DNA of 64,000 bases from Vermamoeba vermiformis (lineage: Eukaryota > Tubulinea > Echinamoebida), in the NCBI GenBank assembly GCA_045837725.1, contig JBEWZL010000132.1:186001-250000 (forward strand), written 5' to 3'. Shown here in pieces: positions 1 through 10,322 of the stretch (position 1 is the stretch's first letter; each line of letters begins with the position of its first letter). The notes beneath the pieces were generated by a model. The model searched no databases. It saw only the letters and a list, made by a program, of their open reading frames with translations, and was not told where the DNA came from. Both the position numbers and the translations under genes were made by a program.

Positions 1-147
1 TAAATAAAAACAAAACTAATTTTCGTATTTCTATAAAAGGTGCTGAATACCAGAAAAGGAAATACTCCATGCGAATTCTACCAAAAAAATCTGCAGTTCG
101 CTCGTTCAGAATCTTCAAACGCATGCTTTATGATTGAATTGCGTATA

Positions 148-2459
148 CTACTTGCTGTTGAGTGCTTTGAGTCGTTCTCGCAGTGCATCTAGTCCCTCGT
201 TGTTGGTCTTCACCGTGTCTTCTTCTGAGATCTGCAAGAACCAATCAGATATTTCGTGCGATATATTTAGCAACGATGCGCTATCAATAGTGTTGTACTA
301 ATGTTCAGAAACGCAATGTCTCGTCGCTTTACTTCCTATCACTCGCACGTACCTTCACTTCGTTCTTTTCGTAGCGGAATTTGAGTCCCTCAGGCAGATC
401 TGACTTGGGTTGTGATACAGCGTTGGATTCAGTGCTTGTGGTCGTCGGCTCATCAGACGAACCCTCCAACACGATTCCTGTTACAACTATTAGCGATGCA
501 AAACGCTCGCAGCACATTTGTTTGATTTCCTAAACTAGCAAAAACATCAAAGAATTTATCCGCAAACGGTAAATGGATTGTCAGAAAATTTCTATTCTAA
601 TTCTGTACATACCGTAAAGGTTGTCTTCATGAACCACCGCTGTTTCAGTGGCAGGGGTTGCTTCGCTAACTACTACAGGTTCACTTGCGCGTTTCTTCTC
701 GTATTCTTCGCGACGTTTCTGACACCAGCTGCTGCTGCACTCCAGATTCGGATTCATGCGATAGCTCGGGAAAAAGTTCTTCATCGCGTTGTAGCCAAGG
801 TAATAAGACACTTCACCGAACTGCAATAAATATCTGCGCGCAGGGTCAGTCGCGAGAATTGAGTTCGTAAAGTGTAACAAGAAAATTCCTCAATTTAGTC
901 AATTTACTAAAATTGCGTGGAATATTCAAGCCGAGGTCTAAAAAGAGCGCGGCTATTTCGCCGGCGCGGCTATTTCGCGCATTATTTAACGCGTTCAGTG
1001 AACGATTTTAACAATAAAAAGGTGCCGTGATAAGGAGTGCGGCAGAAATGTTGAAAACCTTTGGAACCAGTGCGAGTAACACGCGACTAAAAATAGCAGC
1101 GCTGTATCTCGTACGGGAGATTACTTACTTGAGCGTGTTCTGCACCAACATGGCCGCGACCATTGACATCGTAGTGGGCAATGAAGCTGCGCACACACCC
1201 TGTGAATGACACGTCAACTGCAGTTCTCGAATGACACTTTGACACGTGATTTGACACCTGTCAGCAGTTCAGACCACTCACCTCACGCTTCAACGTGCGC
1301 TCGTCAATGCCACTGGCAACAATGAGTGGTGGCGCGCATTGAAAGCAGGCTGTGATACCTGGCTCAATGAGCTGAATGTGACCACTCATCGCGTCCTCGG
1401 AGACACCTGACTCCATCCACGGCTGATTTAACTCCACACAGGCCTGGGACACAGCGTTAAAGCAGCTCTATGCGTCATATTTAGTGCTGCCTAGTGTTAC
1501 CTGATTGATGGCCATGCGTGCCTCGAAATTGTCCACGCAGCCCAACACGAGGTCGACTGGCCCCTCTGTCAAACTGCCGTGCTGCAAGCGTTGACAAAAG
1601 TGTGCAAAGTGCTCGACCTAGTGGTGCATGATGAGTTCGTATATTCAATAGTATAATATATATTCGATAGCGTAGTGTGCTGTTGTACCTTGGTGATATT
1701 GTAGTTGTAGATCTCAAACTTAACATCGGGGTTGATTTGTGACAGACTTTGTTGTGCAGCTTCAGTCTTCGTCAGACCAACTTGATTGGGTGTATAGAAC
1801 AGTCTGTATTGTTCGCGGTCAGTAGCCGAATTAAAACCAGATCTGGCGTGAAGATCTTTTGCCCACGTTTATCGTACCTGTTCATGTTGGCGAGCTCGAC
1901 CTTATCATAATCAAATAGCAACAGCTTGCCAATACCGCAGCGCGTCAACATTTCAGCAGCCACTGAACCCACACCACCGAGACCAATGATCGCGACGGAA
2001 AACGAGCGGATTTTCTAAAGGCAAAATTAAAAACTGCTGGCAAATCTTCGCTAATAACTTTTGTGTTGCCGTGTGTAATCTACAGATTAATCGGCAAGAT
2101 ATTCAGAAACACGTAGAATTGAAAGAATTTTGACCAACTTGAATTAGTATGTCAATTTCTGCAAGAGAATCTAATTGCTTAAAACGTACTTCATAATTTT
2201 TTACAATACCCATGCGCTTCAGTGCCATCAATCGACTGTATATAAATGAGAGTGAGTAATTGGATCGACAAGATCTCAAAAATTGTAAAATTAATTTTCT
2301 CCTCATTTAAATAATGTTATACCTGTACGGGTTGCTATCAACCACTTCCTCGCTCATACTTTCAATTTTTTTGCGAATATTGCCCTTCTTCAGAGCTTCC
2401 ACTTCGGATTCCAACTCTTGGATTCGCTTCTTGTAATTCTCAAGTTCTTGCTGACTCAT
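148..2459 (-). CDS. UBA5: UFM1-activating enzyme UBA5 (E1-like)
   Basis: This enzyme adenylates the ubiquitin-like protein UFM1 and carries it as a thioester before transfer to UFC1. The gene has about ten exons. The protein starts [14 protein letters not shown] at 2459 with a short coiled coil, followed by the family stretch [16 protein letters not shown]. The nucleotide-binding region [20 protein letters not shown] and the segment KVELANMNR follow. The catalytic cysteine lies in [10 protein letters not shown], codon 1191-1193. The C-terminal part reads [20 protein letters not shown], then [26 protein letters not shown], and ends at TAG 148-150. In the family, the UFM1/GABARAP-interacting motif after HEDN has a Trp; here that position is Tyr. 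The intron near 940-990 holds a small GC-rich direct repeat. Family assignment is very secure; exact splice sites were placed by eye. Confidence 0.95.
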
Positions 2460-2603
2460 GGTGAGGTTGCTGTTATTTAATGAGCTTGATTATGGATGTG
2501 CGAGTGCTCTGATTGAGGTAAATAGGTGCCAAAAAATTAAAATTACTTTATCGATTTTATTTCAATAATCGACCACAGATCCGCAACTTCAAATTCAACC
2601 ACA

Positions 2604-3445
2604 ATGCCTTTCCGTGCCTTTTATATCGATACTGGTGTTGAAGTCTCTGAACAAGACTTGTTAGCCCTTGGAGTTGAACACTTCCAGATCAACGCCGATC
2701 AAGTTGATAAAGAAGGCACTGAGCCCACTCTTGAAAAAATCTGCATTGAACGCAACTACAATTATAAGGATGTGGTAAGTATTATTGTACGAGCTTCGCT
2801 AGTAATTAAGAATATTCTGGATCGTCTGAAAATAATTCCTGAAACAATTCCCGCAGTAATTAATAGCGGTACTAACAGGTCCACACTACCCCTGAAACCT
2901 TGCCTAATTACGAAGAGAAGATGAAGATGTTCTTCCAAGAGTACGTACTTTGTTTCGCCGCGGCGGATCCAATCGCTGTTTAAGAGTGTCAATAGACCTA
3001 CAAAATATTAATACATAATATAATATAGACACTTGCACACAGACGAGGAGATCAGATTGTTCTTGAGTGGCAGTGGTTATTTTGATGTGCGCGACAAAGA
3101 AGACAAGTGGATCCGCATCCACTGCTTTAAGAACGACATGATCGTCTTGGTGCGTATTAGTCTTGATTATACAGCCTGCATTATATTAACAATACACGTA
3201 GCCTGCCGGTATCTATCATCGCTACTCCAATGATGAAAACAAAGGTGGCAAAGTGATGCGTTTCTTCTGCGGTGAGAGCGGATCTGCACGAGACTAAGTA
3301 CGACAGTAATAGCAATACTAACACCACATGATATATAGGTGTGCCTGTTTGGACTCCTCACAACCGCGGCACTGAGACTGATGTCATGTCGCAGCGCAAG
3401 GACTACGTGACTAAAGTGCTCAAGTCTGGTACGAGTCAGCATTAA
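2604..3445 (+). CDS. ADI1: acireductone dioxygenase (methionine salvage)
   Basis: This cupin-fold metal dioxygenase acts in the methionine salvage pathway, converting acireductone to the 2-oxo acid precursor of methionine. Exon 1 (2604-2774) starts [18 protein letters not shown]; exon 2 starts at 2879 ([19 protein letters not shown]). The next exon carries [20 protein letters not shown], which holds the metal-binding HxH and Glu. Later exons give [10 protein letters not shown], with the last metal-binding His, and [10 protein letters not shown]. The reading frame ends SGTSQH, TAA at 3443-3445. Length and motif order match the usual family of about 180 residues. The last exon has an internal donor-like site (GTACGA at 3428) that would join it in frame to the thioredoxin-like exon downstream, so a fused transcript is possible. 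Confidence 0.95.
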
Positions 3446-3570
3446 TTTCGTTCACTGAACCATTCGTTCACTGAACACTATCGAAAATTGAATCTTTGCT
3501 TTTACTTGTATAAAAACTAAAACTCTCATTCCGCCAATCTTTGCGCAAATTCTCTAATGACACGTGTCAG

Positions 3571-4042
3571 CTCCAGTCTCGTACCGCGAAGTGCTGGTCA
3601 AGTCCCCCGCAGAGTTCGAGAGTGAGTTCACTGCTGCACGTGCCACACAACCCGCACAACTGCTCGTCTGGGTCACCGCGGATTGGTGTCCTGACTGCGT
3701 GCAAGCCAAGCCCGTGCTCACCAAGCACTTCAATGAGCTGCAGAATGCTGTCGTGTTGAAGTGCGATGTCGATCGCAACACGTGAGTAATAGCCTTATTT
3801 GGCAAGTGCCTCCGTCACTGACACGTGAGTAGTTGGAAGGGCAATCCAGACTATCCGTATCGCACGCACCCACAGCTCAAAGTACAACGCATTCCCACAC
3901 TGATCAGATTCGGCAAGGTACGCTGATTGACACTTTTGACACTTTAACTGACCTCTCACAGCAAGGACCTCGTGAACGATTGGTGGAAGGTGAGTGCTAC
4001 GACACAGCCCTGGTTGAAGATTTCTTTGCCGTTCAGCTCTAA
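3571..4042 (+). CDS. TXNDC17: TXNDC17/TRP14-like thioredoxin-related protein
   Basis: The thioredoxin-fold protein has the TRP14-type active site WCPDC (in ADWCPDCVQAKPVL), a family that reduces small disulfides and cystine in the cytosol. Exon to 3781 (SYREVLVKSPAEFESEF to CDVDRN), intron 3782-3832 of 51 nt, exon from 3833 (WKGNPDYPYRTHPQLKVQRI with the cis-Pro region), then RERLVEGECYDTALVEDFF and stop TAA at 4040-4042. No in-frame ATG exists between the end of the ADI1 frame and this exon. The frame reads GTG at 3564 and then a stop upstream. The sequence before the exon is TGACACGTGTCAG, which looks like an intron 3' end. The exon is therefore either spliced to ADI1, started at a non-AUG codon, or missing a distant first exon. 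Confidence 0.85.
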
Positions 4043-4107
4043 GTTGTCGTTCAGTGAATGGAATAAATACGCTGTTTATTTTACAAAATGTTTGACACGT
4101 GTCACAC

Positions 4108-7100
4108 TCAGTCCGAGTCTGAGAACGAATCGTCCTCGCGCATGCTGTCTTCAATCATGCTGTCAGCCATGCTGTCCATGCTGCTGTCCATCGAACTCAT
4201 GCGGCTGTCAGTGCGGCGACTGTCACTCGAGCTCTTCTTGCCTGATTTGGACTTTTTGTCCTTTTTAGTCTTGTACTTGTCCTCGACATCGTTGAACTTG
4301 ACATTCATGTCCTCCACGGAGGCAGTGAGCGTTTGATTCTTGTAGCAGAGCTTGATGAGGTCTTCAAAGTGTTTGTAGCTCTGAATGAAGTACTCTTTGA
4401 AGCACAGCCACACGACTGGTATCAGGCCCTCGCCACTCGATACCTCGTGATTGATGCGCTTGTACTCGGTGTACAGACCTTTCTTCAACTGTAGAGTACC
4501 GTAATTAGTATCAATAGTGCCTATTGAGTGTAAAGACATACTCTGTCAGCGGTGTACTTGGTGATCAGTTTGCCGAGCACTTGATTTGAAAATGCATTCT
4601 GGAACTGCACGGTCTCGGGGGGCATGGTCTTGCTCAACTTCTCCACGCCATCGAAGAATTCCTGCAATGACAGTGTTAGCACATTGACGTCTTATTCGCG
4701 GCACACTACGCACAAACAACGTCTTGAATCGCTTCTCCACCAAGTACTTGACGTAAGTGTCGCGACTCTCCTTGTAGTAGCTCGTTGCCTTCTCCACATA
4801 GGGCTTGAGCACTGCTGCATTGCGCTTGCTGACATTGAGATAGAAGTGATGGAAGTTCTCGAATTTGAGCACGAGACAGGCCAGTGTTTCGCGGTCTGCG
4901 TCACCTTTGGCCATTTGCATCGCATAATTGGTCAGTCCTTCAGCACCGCTCTTGATCTTTTTGGCCATTTGTTTCACTTTAGACCTGCAGACAATGATTA
5001 GACTATTAATAATGGCACCGTATACGACGTACTTCTCGCCCTTGAGTAGTGTGGCAATATCGACATTGTTGCTGTTGACCTCTTCTTTCTTGGACTTGGG
5101 GGTCGCGAGCTCTAACAGCCACTCAAACAGCGCATCAACGAGCTGCAAGTAACACTTCTCCGCGAGTTCACGTGCCTCATTCGCACTGGCACCGTTCTCC
5201 TCGAGTCGTTCCATGAACACAATGAACTTCTTGACGTGTGCCAGCACTCCCGCTCGACGCACACGCACTTCGGTGTCTTTGATGTAGTCCACTTGCACGT
5301 CCTAGCCAGGTGTTAGTGCCAGCCACTGATACACTCGACCACTTACAATGAACTTGGTGATGCGTTCTAAGATCTGTTCTTTGAGCTTGGTGAGAATGGA
5401 TATGATGAACGGACTCGTCTTGCTGTACTCCTGCTCGTACTTGACTGTGTCGACCCAGAATGACATGGCATAGCTGTTGACAGGTGTCAATCAATGGTCT
5501 GCACAAATGTCACGTGACTTACAATCGATCGGTCTTGTATCCGAAGTTGATGAGGGCGGTGAGGTGCGACAAGAGTTCCTCGAAACAGACTGCCACGTGT
5601 TGTTGCAGGGCCTCGCTCTCATCGGCCGTGAAGTTGAACACATCGGCACTGAACTTCTGCTCGCTCATCACGAGGGGCAGCACATTCTTCAGGCACGAGG
5701 TGTACACTTGCGTCACTTTCATCTTCACTTTCTTCTTGTCGCTCAGTGTGCCACTCATCTTGCGCTTGTCACTCGTGTTGGACTTGGTGTCCACTTCCGA
5801 GTCCGAGTCGTAGTCCGCACTGTGACACGTGTCAATCAGATGTACGTGCAAGTGTTAAGTACTTACAATGAGCCCACACTCATGTCATCGTCTGAGCGAT
5901 CATCACCGCTGTTCGAGTCATTTGTGGCTGTTGCTGATTGGCCAGTCAAGCGTGCTGTCACCTCTGCGAAATGAAGGTGGTTAGTGTGCTAGTCACATGA
6001 ATGTGAGTATACTACCGAGTACTTACTCTCTTTGAAGCCCACACTCGTAGACTTGAACGAGACTACCAAGGTGTCAGTACGGTCAAATTCATGAACGGTA
6101 ACTTACACTTAGAGCTCTTCTCGCGCATGATGGTCTTTTTCAGTGAATGGAAGTAATCGCGCAATTCTTTTTTGTACAGTTCAGCGAATTTCTGCACGTA
6201 AGCTTTGCGCACATTTTCACACTCTTCAAAGTCAAACTCTTTGAGGCGATGAATGAGTGTCTTGTAGGCTTGAATGGGCTCCATAAAGCTCTTTTTGTTC
6301 ATGTAGATGATCTCTGTGCTGTCATTAGTCCTGACACATGGCGGCTAATCGATCCGTACCTGAGGACTCAGTCGGCATTCGCTTTGGCAGTCCTTCTTGT
6401 GCCTTGTTGAACAGCGCGTTGAACTGCTCGGCAATGTACTTGCTGAATCGCACTGAGAATGCCGTGCTCAACTTCTTGAACTGTTCCATTTGTTGACTGA
6501 ATTGGGTGCATGTCAGTGCGTGACACGTGTTAAACAAGTACGTACATGATAGCGAGCATTTCAGTGATGCCAGGCTTGTGCTGCGCTTTCATCACTTGGT
6601 CGAGTTTAGAGGCAGCACGCACTGCGCTGTCGAGGCCCTTGCCCACCGCGAAATCTCCGCTGCGCAGTGTCTGAGTGGTGGCTTCATCGAGTTGTACTTT
6701 GGCCTGATAGACGTACTGTTAGTGACACTGGCAATAAAAGTATATGGCAGTATACCATGACGTCATCAATCTCCTGCAGCAGTGCTTTCTGATTGCGCGT
6801 GATGAGGTCCATCGTGTTGTTCTTCTTTTCAATCTGTTCGATGTACACGCTGATGGTCTGTGCAGTGCCAGGGTTAGTATTGTTACATCGATACTAGTCC
6901 ACTACGAGGGACGTACATCGAGCTGGTCTTGATACTCCTCCAAGTGCGCATCCACATTTGACAGTTGTTTGCTCGAATTCTTCAGCAGTCCGTTCATTTG
7001 TTTCACGCGCTCGGTGATTGCGATCAGATCGTGAATGTTTTCCTAATAAGGCAATCAACACACGAACGAGATCGATGGCACTTGGCACTTACAGTCTCGA

Positions 7101-8352
7101 GCACCACGAGCTCTTTGCTGAGCTGTTCAGTGACCACATTGATGTCGCTGTAATTGGTCATTCGTTTGCGCAACATGTCGTCGATCAACTTCTCCTCCTC
7201 TTCGGTCATCAGCTCTTTGTGGTACGACACGCTCTCCGTGCTGCTCGCTATGCTGGGATTGCTCTCTTCGACCAACAGCCGCAGCTCCAAGATGTCAATG
7301 TGTGTCTGGGGCAGAAAGCCTTTGAACTGCTGATAGAGCTGCAACAGTGTCCACATGAACATGTGTCGCTCAGTGGCGGTGAAGGTCTGAAAGTAGTGTG
7401 GCTTGTCAAAGGCAATCGTGAACCGCGTGTCCTGCGTCGTGTCAGTGAGTGCACTACGAACACTAGATATGTATATCGAGCCTTACATTGTCATCATCGA
7501 CATCGACCATCTTCAACTCCTCGGACTGCCACGTCTTGGTGATGCTGTAAGTACCGTGCACCACGCGCACACGATGCACTGCGAGTCTGTCACCGCTCTT
7601 CACAGTCACTGCCAGTACCTCTTCGCCACCCTTCGCTGCGGCACTGCGTCCTGCACGGGCCACTCTGTTGCTGCGCACCACTCGCGCCACGGCCCGCACA
7701 TCTTCAGCGGTGCTCGCTTGGCCGCCGAACAGCTGCGCACTGAGCTGCTTGACAATCTCCGCGGGACTCAGGGACCACAACTCGCTGCGTCGATTGGTCT
7801 TGCTCGTGTCAGTCTGCGCCCCGAGCACTGATTGGCTCTCTTGCTCCTCCGCACTCTGCAGCGTGAACAGCGCATCCGTGTCGTCTTTGAAGGCAGAGGA
7901 GTTGTTGACTGACAATACGAACTCCTTGTCGAGCAGTCGTTGCGCGAGGGCCTTGGCTTCGTGCTTGTTGAGTGTCAAGTCCGACTCGAGCCACAGACTC
8001 AGCTGTTTGCCTGGAGGAGCAGATCTCGGTCAATTATTGTTATTGGACACTATTATAATGCTGAGATAGCTATTATTGCTGTGTAAAATGTGATGGAAGC
8101 GTAATTAAATGATAAATTTGAAAAATGCCGTTTAATAATTAATTGCGCATAGAGCACTTGTCATACCATCGAATGCATTCTCGACTTCTTTGTCTTTGTA
8201 GCGTCGAATTTTTAAATTAATTCCGACACCTGGTTGTCGCAGTCTATTGAAGATTTTTTGCAACTATCCGTTGGATCTCGATCAGCATTGCGTCGCACAA
8301 TAAGAGGTATAATTAAATTAATTACCTGCGCATCAGTCACTTTGAAACTCAT
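4108..8352 (-). CDS. EXOC1: exocyst subunit Sec3/EXOC1 with an N-terminal DEP domain
   Basis: Sec3 is an exocyst subunit that tethers secretory vesicles to PIP2-rich plasma membrane. About fifteen exons are spaced by short introns. The start is MSFKVTDAQ at 8352. Residues from about 10 to 95 look like a DEP domain: GVGINLKIRRYKDKEVENAF, then LSLWL, EAKALAQRLLDKEFV and FKDDTDALFTLQ. A Sec3 PIP2-binding PH-like region follows (VHRVRVVHGTYSITKTWQSE; FTIAFDKPHYFQTFTATERH). Coiled-coil and helical Sec3 regions run to the conserved C-terminus (FENFHHFYLNVSKR; EYFIQSYKHFEDLIKLCY). The tail is Ser/Asp/Met-rich, with SMDSSMDS repeats, and is longer than I recall for the family. The gene is convergent with TXNDC17, 65 bp away. 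The DEP and PH-like regions share one uninterrupted reading frame (7463-7978), so the fusion is not an exon-joining artefact. Confidence 0.88.
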
Positions 8353-8585
8353 TTTTTTAGTATACTAACGTTAGATCTACTAAAACATCCCCGAGACAAT
8401 TATACACAATAAATAAATAAACTATAGATGTGCTGAATATTATACTACAGTATGTATAATAATAGCCAATTTTCTGTGGGGGGAGTTGAAATTTGGCAAG
8501 TAGGGCCGGCAAGTACAGTTTTTTTGACGTCCCGAACTATGATGCACCAATACTAACAGTCGAGTTATATTCACCTCATTATTTC
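8353..8585. promoter_or_regulatory. shared upstream region of EXOC1 and METAP1D
   Basis: This short AT-rich gap lies between two divergent starts (EXOC1 leftwards, METAP1D rightwards), so it probably acts as a bidirectional promoter. It contains TACTAAC-like and TATA-like stretches but nothing I can name with confidence. Confidence 0.4.
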
Positions 8586-10007
8586 ATGTTACATTCGGCC
8601 CGACTAATCACAAGGCGTTCAGTGTCAGTTCTGCGCACAACTGCCGTGTCAGCGAACAAGATCTGCTCTCTGTTTAATGCTCAAAACACAAGCACAAGAA
8701 AGACTAAATATATTAATAGCGATGTATTGTATAATGTAGCATCCAAGACATTCATCAATCAGCCAGTGTCCAGATCTTATTTTACCACCAAATTAAGTGC
8801 TGCACGAGCCAAATTAACGCCAGGAACAATATCACCCAAGCGCTCAGTGCCAGTACGTAATTTTTACTAATTTTTTTGAATATTACCCGATAATTAAGCC
8901 GGATCTAAGTTGTTGGGAATTGTCCGCTACTTCCAATCCAACGTGAATGCCTAATACTTTATCCTTTAGGAGCACATACCACGCCCACCCTATGTACTGA
9001 GTGGTGAAGTGCCTATCTTCCCTCCATTTGTAAATCCAGATCGACTCAAAACTAAAACACCTGAGGAGATAGAAGGCATCAAAGCAGCATGTCGTATTGC
9101 TCGCGATACACTAGCATACGCTGGCTCGCTAGTGAAGGTATGTGCAGCAGTATTATACGGGTTGGCAGTCAAGCTAACACTCCTCAAGGCAGGGATCAGC
9201 ACCGATGAAATTGACCGCCTAGCACACGAGTACATTATAGCTGCTGGGGCCTATCCCTCGCCACTAGACTATGGTAACCCTGGATTCCCCAAATCTATAT
9301 GCACATCAGTGAATGAGGTACGAGTGATTGTGCACACGTGCGCTGTAACTCACCGGATGTACTCAGGTCATGGGCCACGGCATCCCAGCTACGGACACCG
9401 TGCTGCAAGAGGGCGACATCATCGCTATTGATATCACTGTATATTACAAAGGATTTCACGGTGACTGTTGCGCGACATTCCCAGTCGGAGCCATCTCCGA
9501 GCGAGCGCAACGGATCATCGACACCGCCAAGCTCTGTCTCGCTGCTGGCATTGAACAGTGCGGACCTGGCAAACCTCTCGCTGGCATTGGACAGACTATC
9601 AAGTACGTAGTGGTAAAGCCTAGTTCGACGAGTGCTAATATATCGCAGTCCGATCGCAATGCAACATGAGTGCCAAATATCGCCTATAATCGCAGGACAC
9701 GGCATAGGACGAACATTCCACGAGCCACCAGACATTATTCACGTGTACAATACCTTTCCTGGCAGGATGAGGGCCGGCATGGTGTTCACCATAGGTATGA
9801 ATTGCAGCAAAATTAGGAATTATTGTTTTAATAATTATTTGACCAATTTCAATAATTGTAGAGCCAACGGTGATAGATGGTGAAGATCCGACCGAAGTAT
9901 ATTGGGACGATGGCTGGTCTCTGGTATCAAAAACAGGTGGTTGGTCTGCGACCTTCGAACATACAGTGTTGATCACTGAAAACGGTGTAGAAATTCTCAC
10001 TAAATAG
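8586..10007 (+). CDS. METAP1D: type I methionine aminopeptidase, mitochondrial (METAP1D-like)
   Basis: This enzyme removes the initiator methionine from new proteins. The start at 8586 gives [20 protein letters not shown], a basic, Ser-rich, acid-free leader typical of mitochondrial import. Then [17 protein letters not shown] and the catalytic domain: [54 protein letters not shown] (metal-binding Asp residues), [17 protein letters not shown] (metal-binding His), [12 protein letters not shown] (Glu) and FEHTVLIT (Glu). All expected metal-binding residues are present. Stop TAG at 10005-10007. The gene has at least seven exons with introns mostly below 150 nt. There is no N-terminal zinc-finger region of the cytosolic METAP1 type, which supports the organellar form. 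Confidence 0.93.
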
Positions 10008-10322
10008 ATGTTGGATGGATCGACTTGGATCTTTTGCGTCGCTTGTGCCACACTTTCGTACGAAGTATTTTCGTTTTGGCGCGAGATATTAGCCCGAACC
10101 GGGACCATTCGGCCAATATTTTTGTGTTGGCGCCAAATCAATCGATGAAGATTTAAAAAATTGCGCCATTTTGCGCCAAATGAAAGATTTAAATTTTCAG
10201 ACCGTTGGAATTTGGCGGCTTATTTTTTTTTCTGCCTAACATTTTAATGCGGCGCGCACAAAAATTCTGTCGTCCTTGTTGGCCATTTATCGTAAGATTT
10301 GATGGACAAAGACACTATTTAA
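10008..10322 (+). promoter_or_regulatory. MYB promoter with clustered E2F-type sites
   Basis: The 315-bp gap before MYB holds four E2F-like motifs: TTTTGGCGCG at 10074-10083, the palindrome TTGGCGCCAAA at 10127-10137, TTTTGCGCCAAA at 10169-10180 and TTTGGCGG at 10211-10218. A MYB-type site (CCGTTG, reverse CAACGG) lies at 10202-10207. Such a cluster suggests cell-cycle (E2F/DP) control with possible MYB autoregulation. The motifs are seen directly; the regulation is inferred. Confidence 0.65.
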
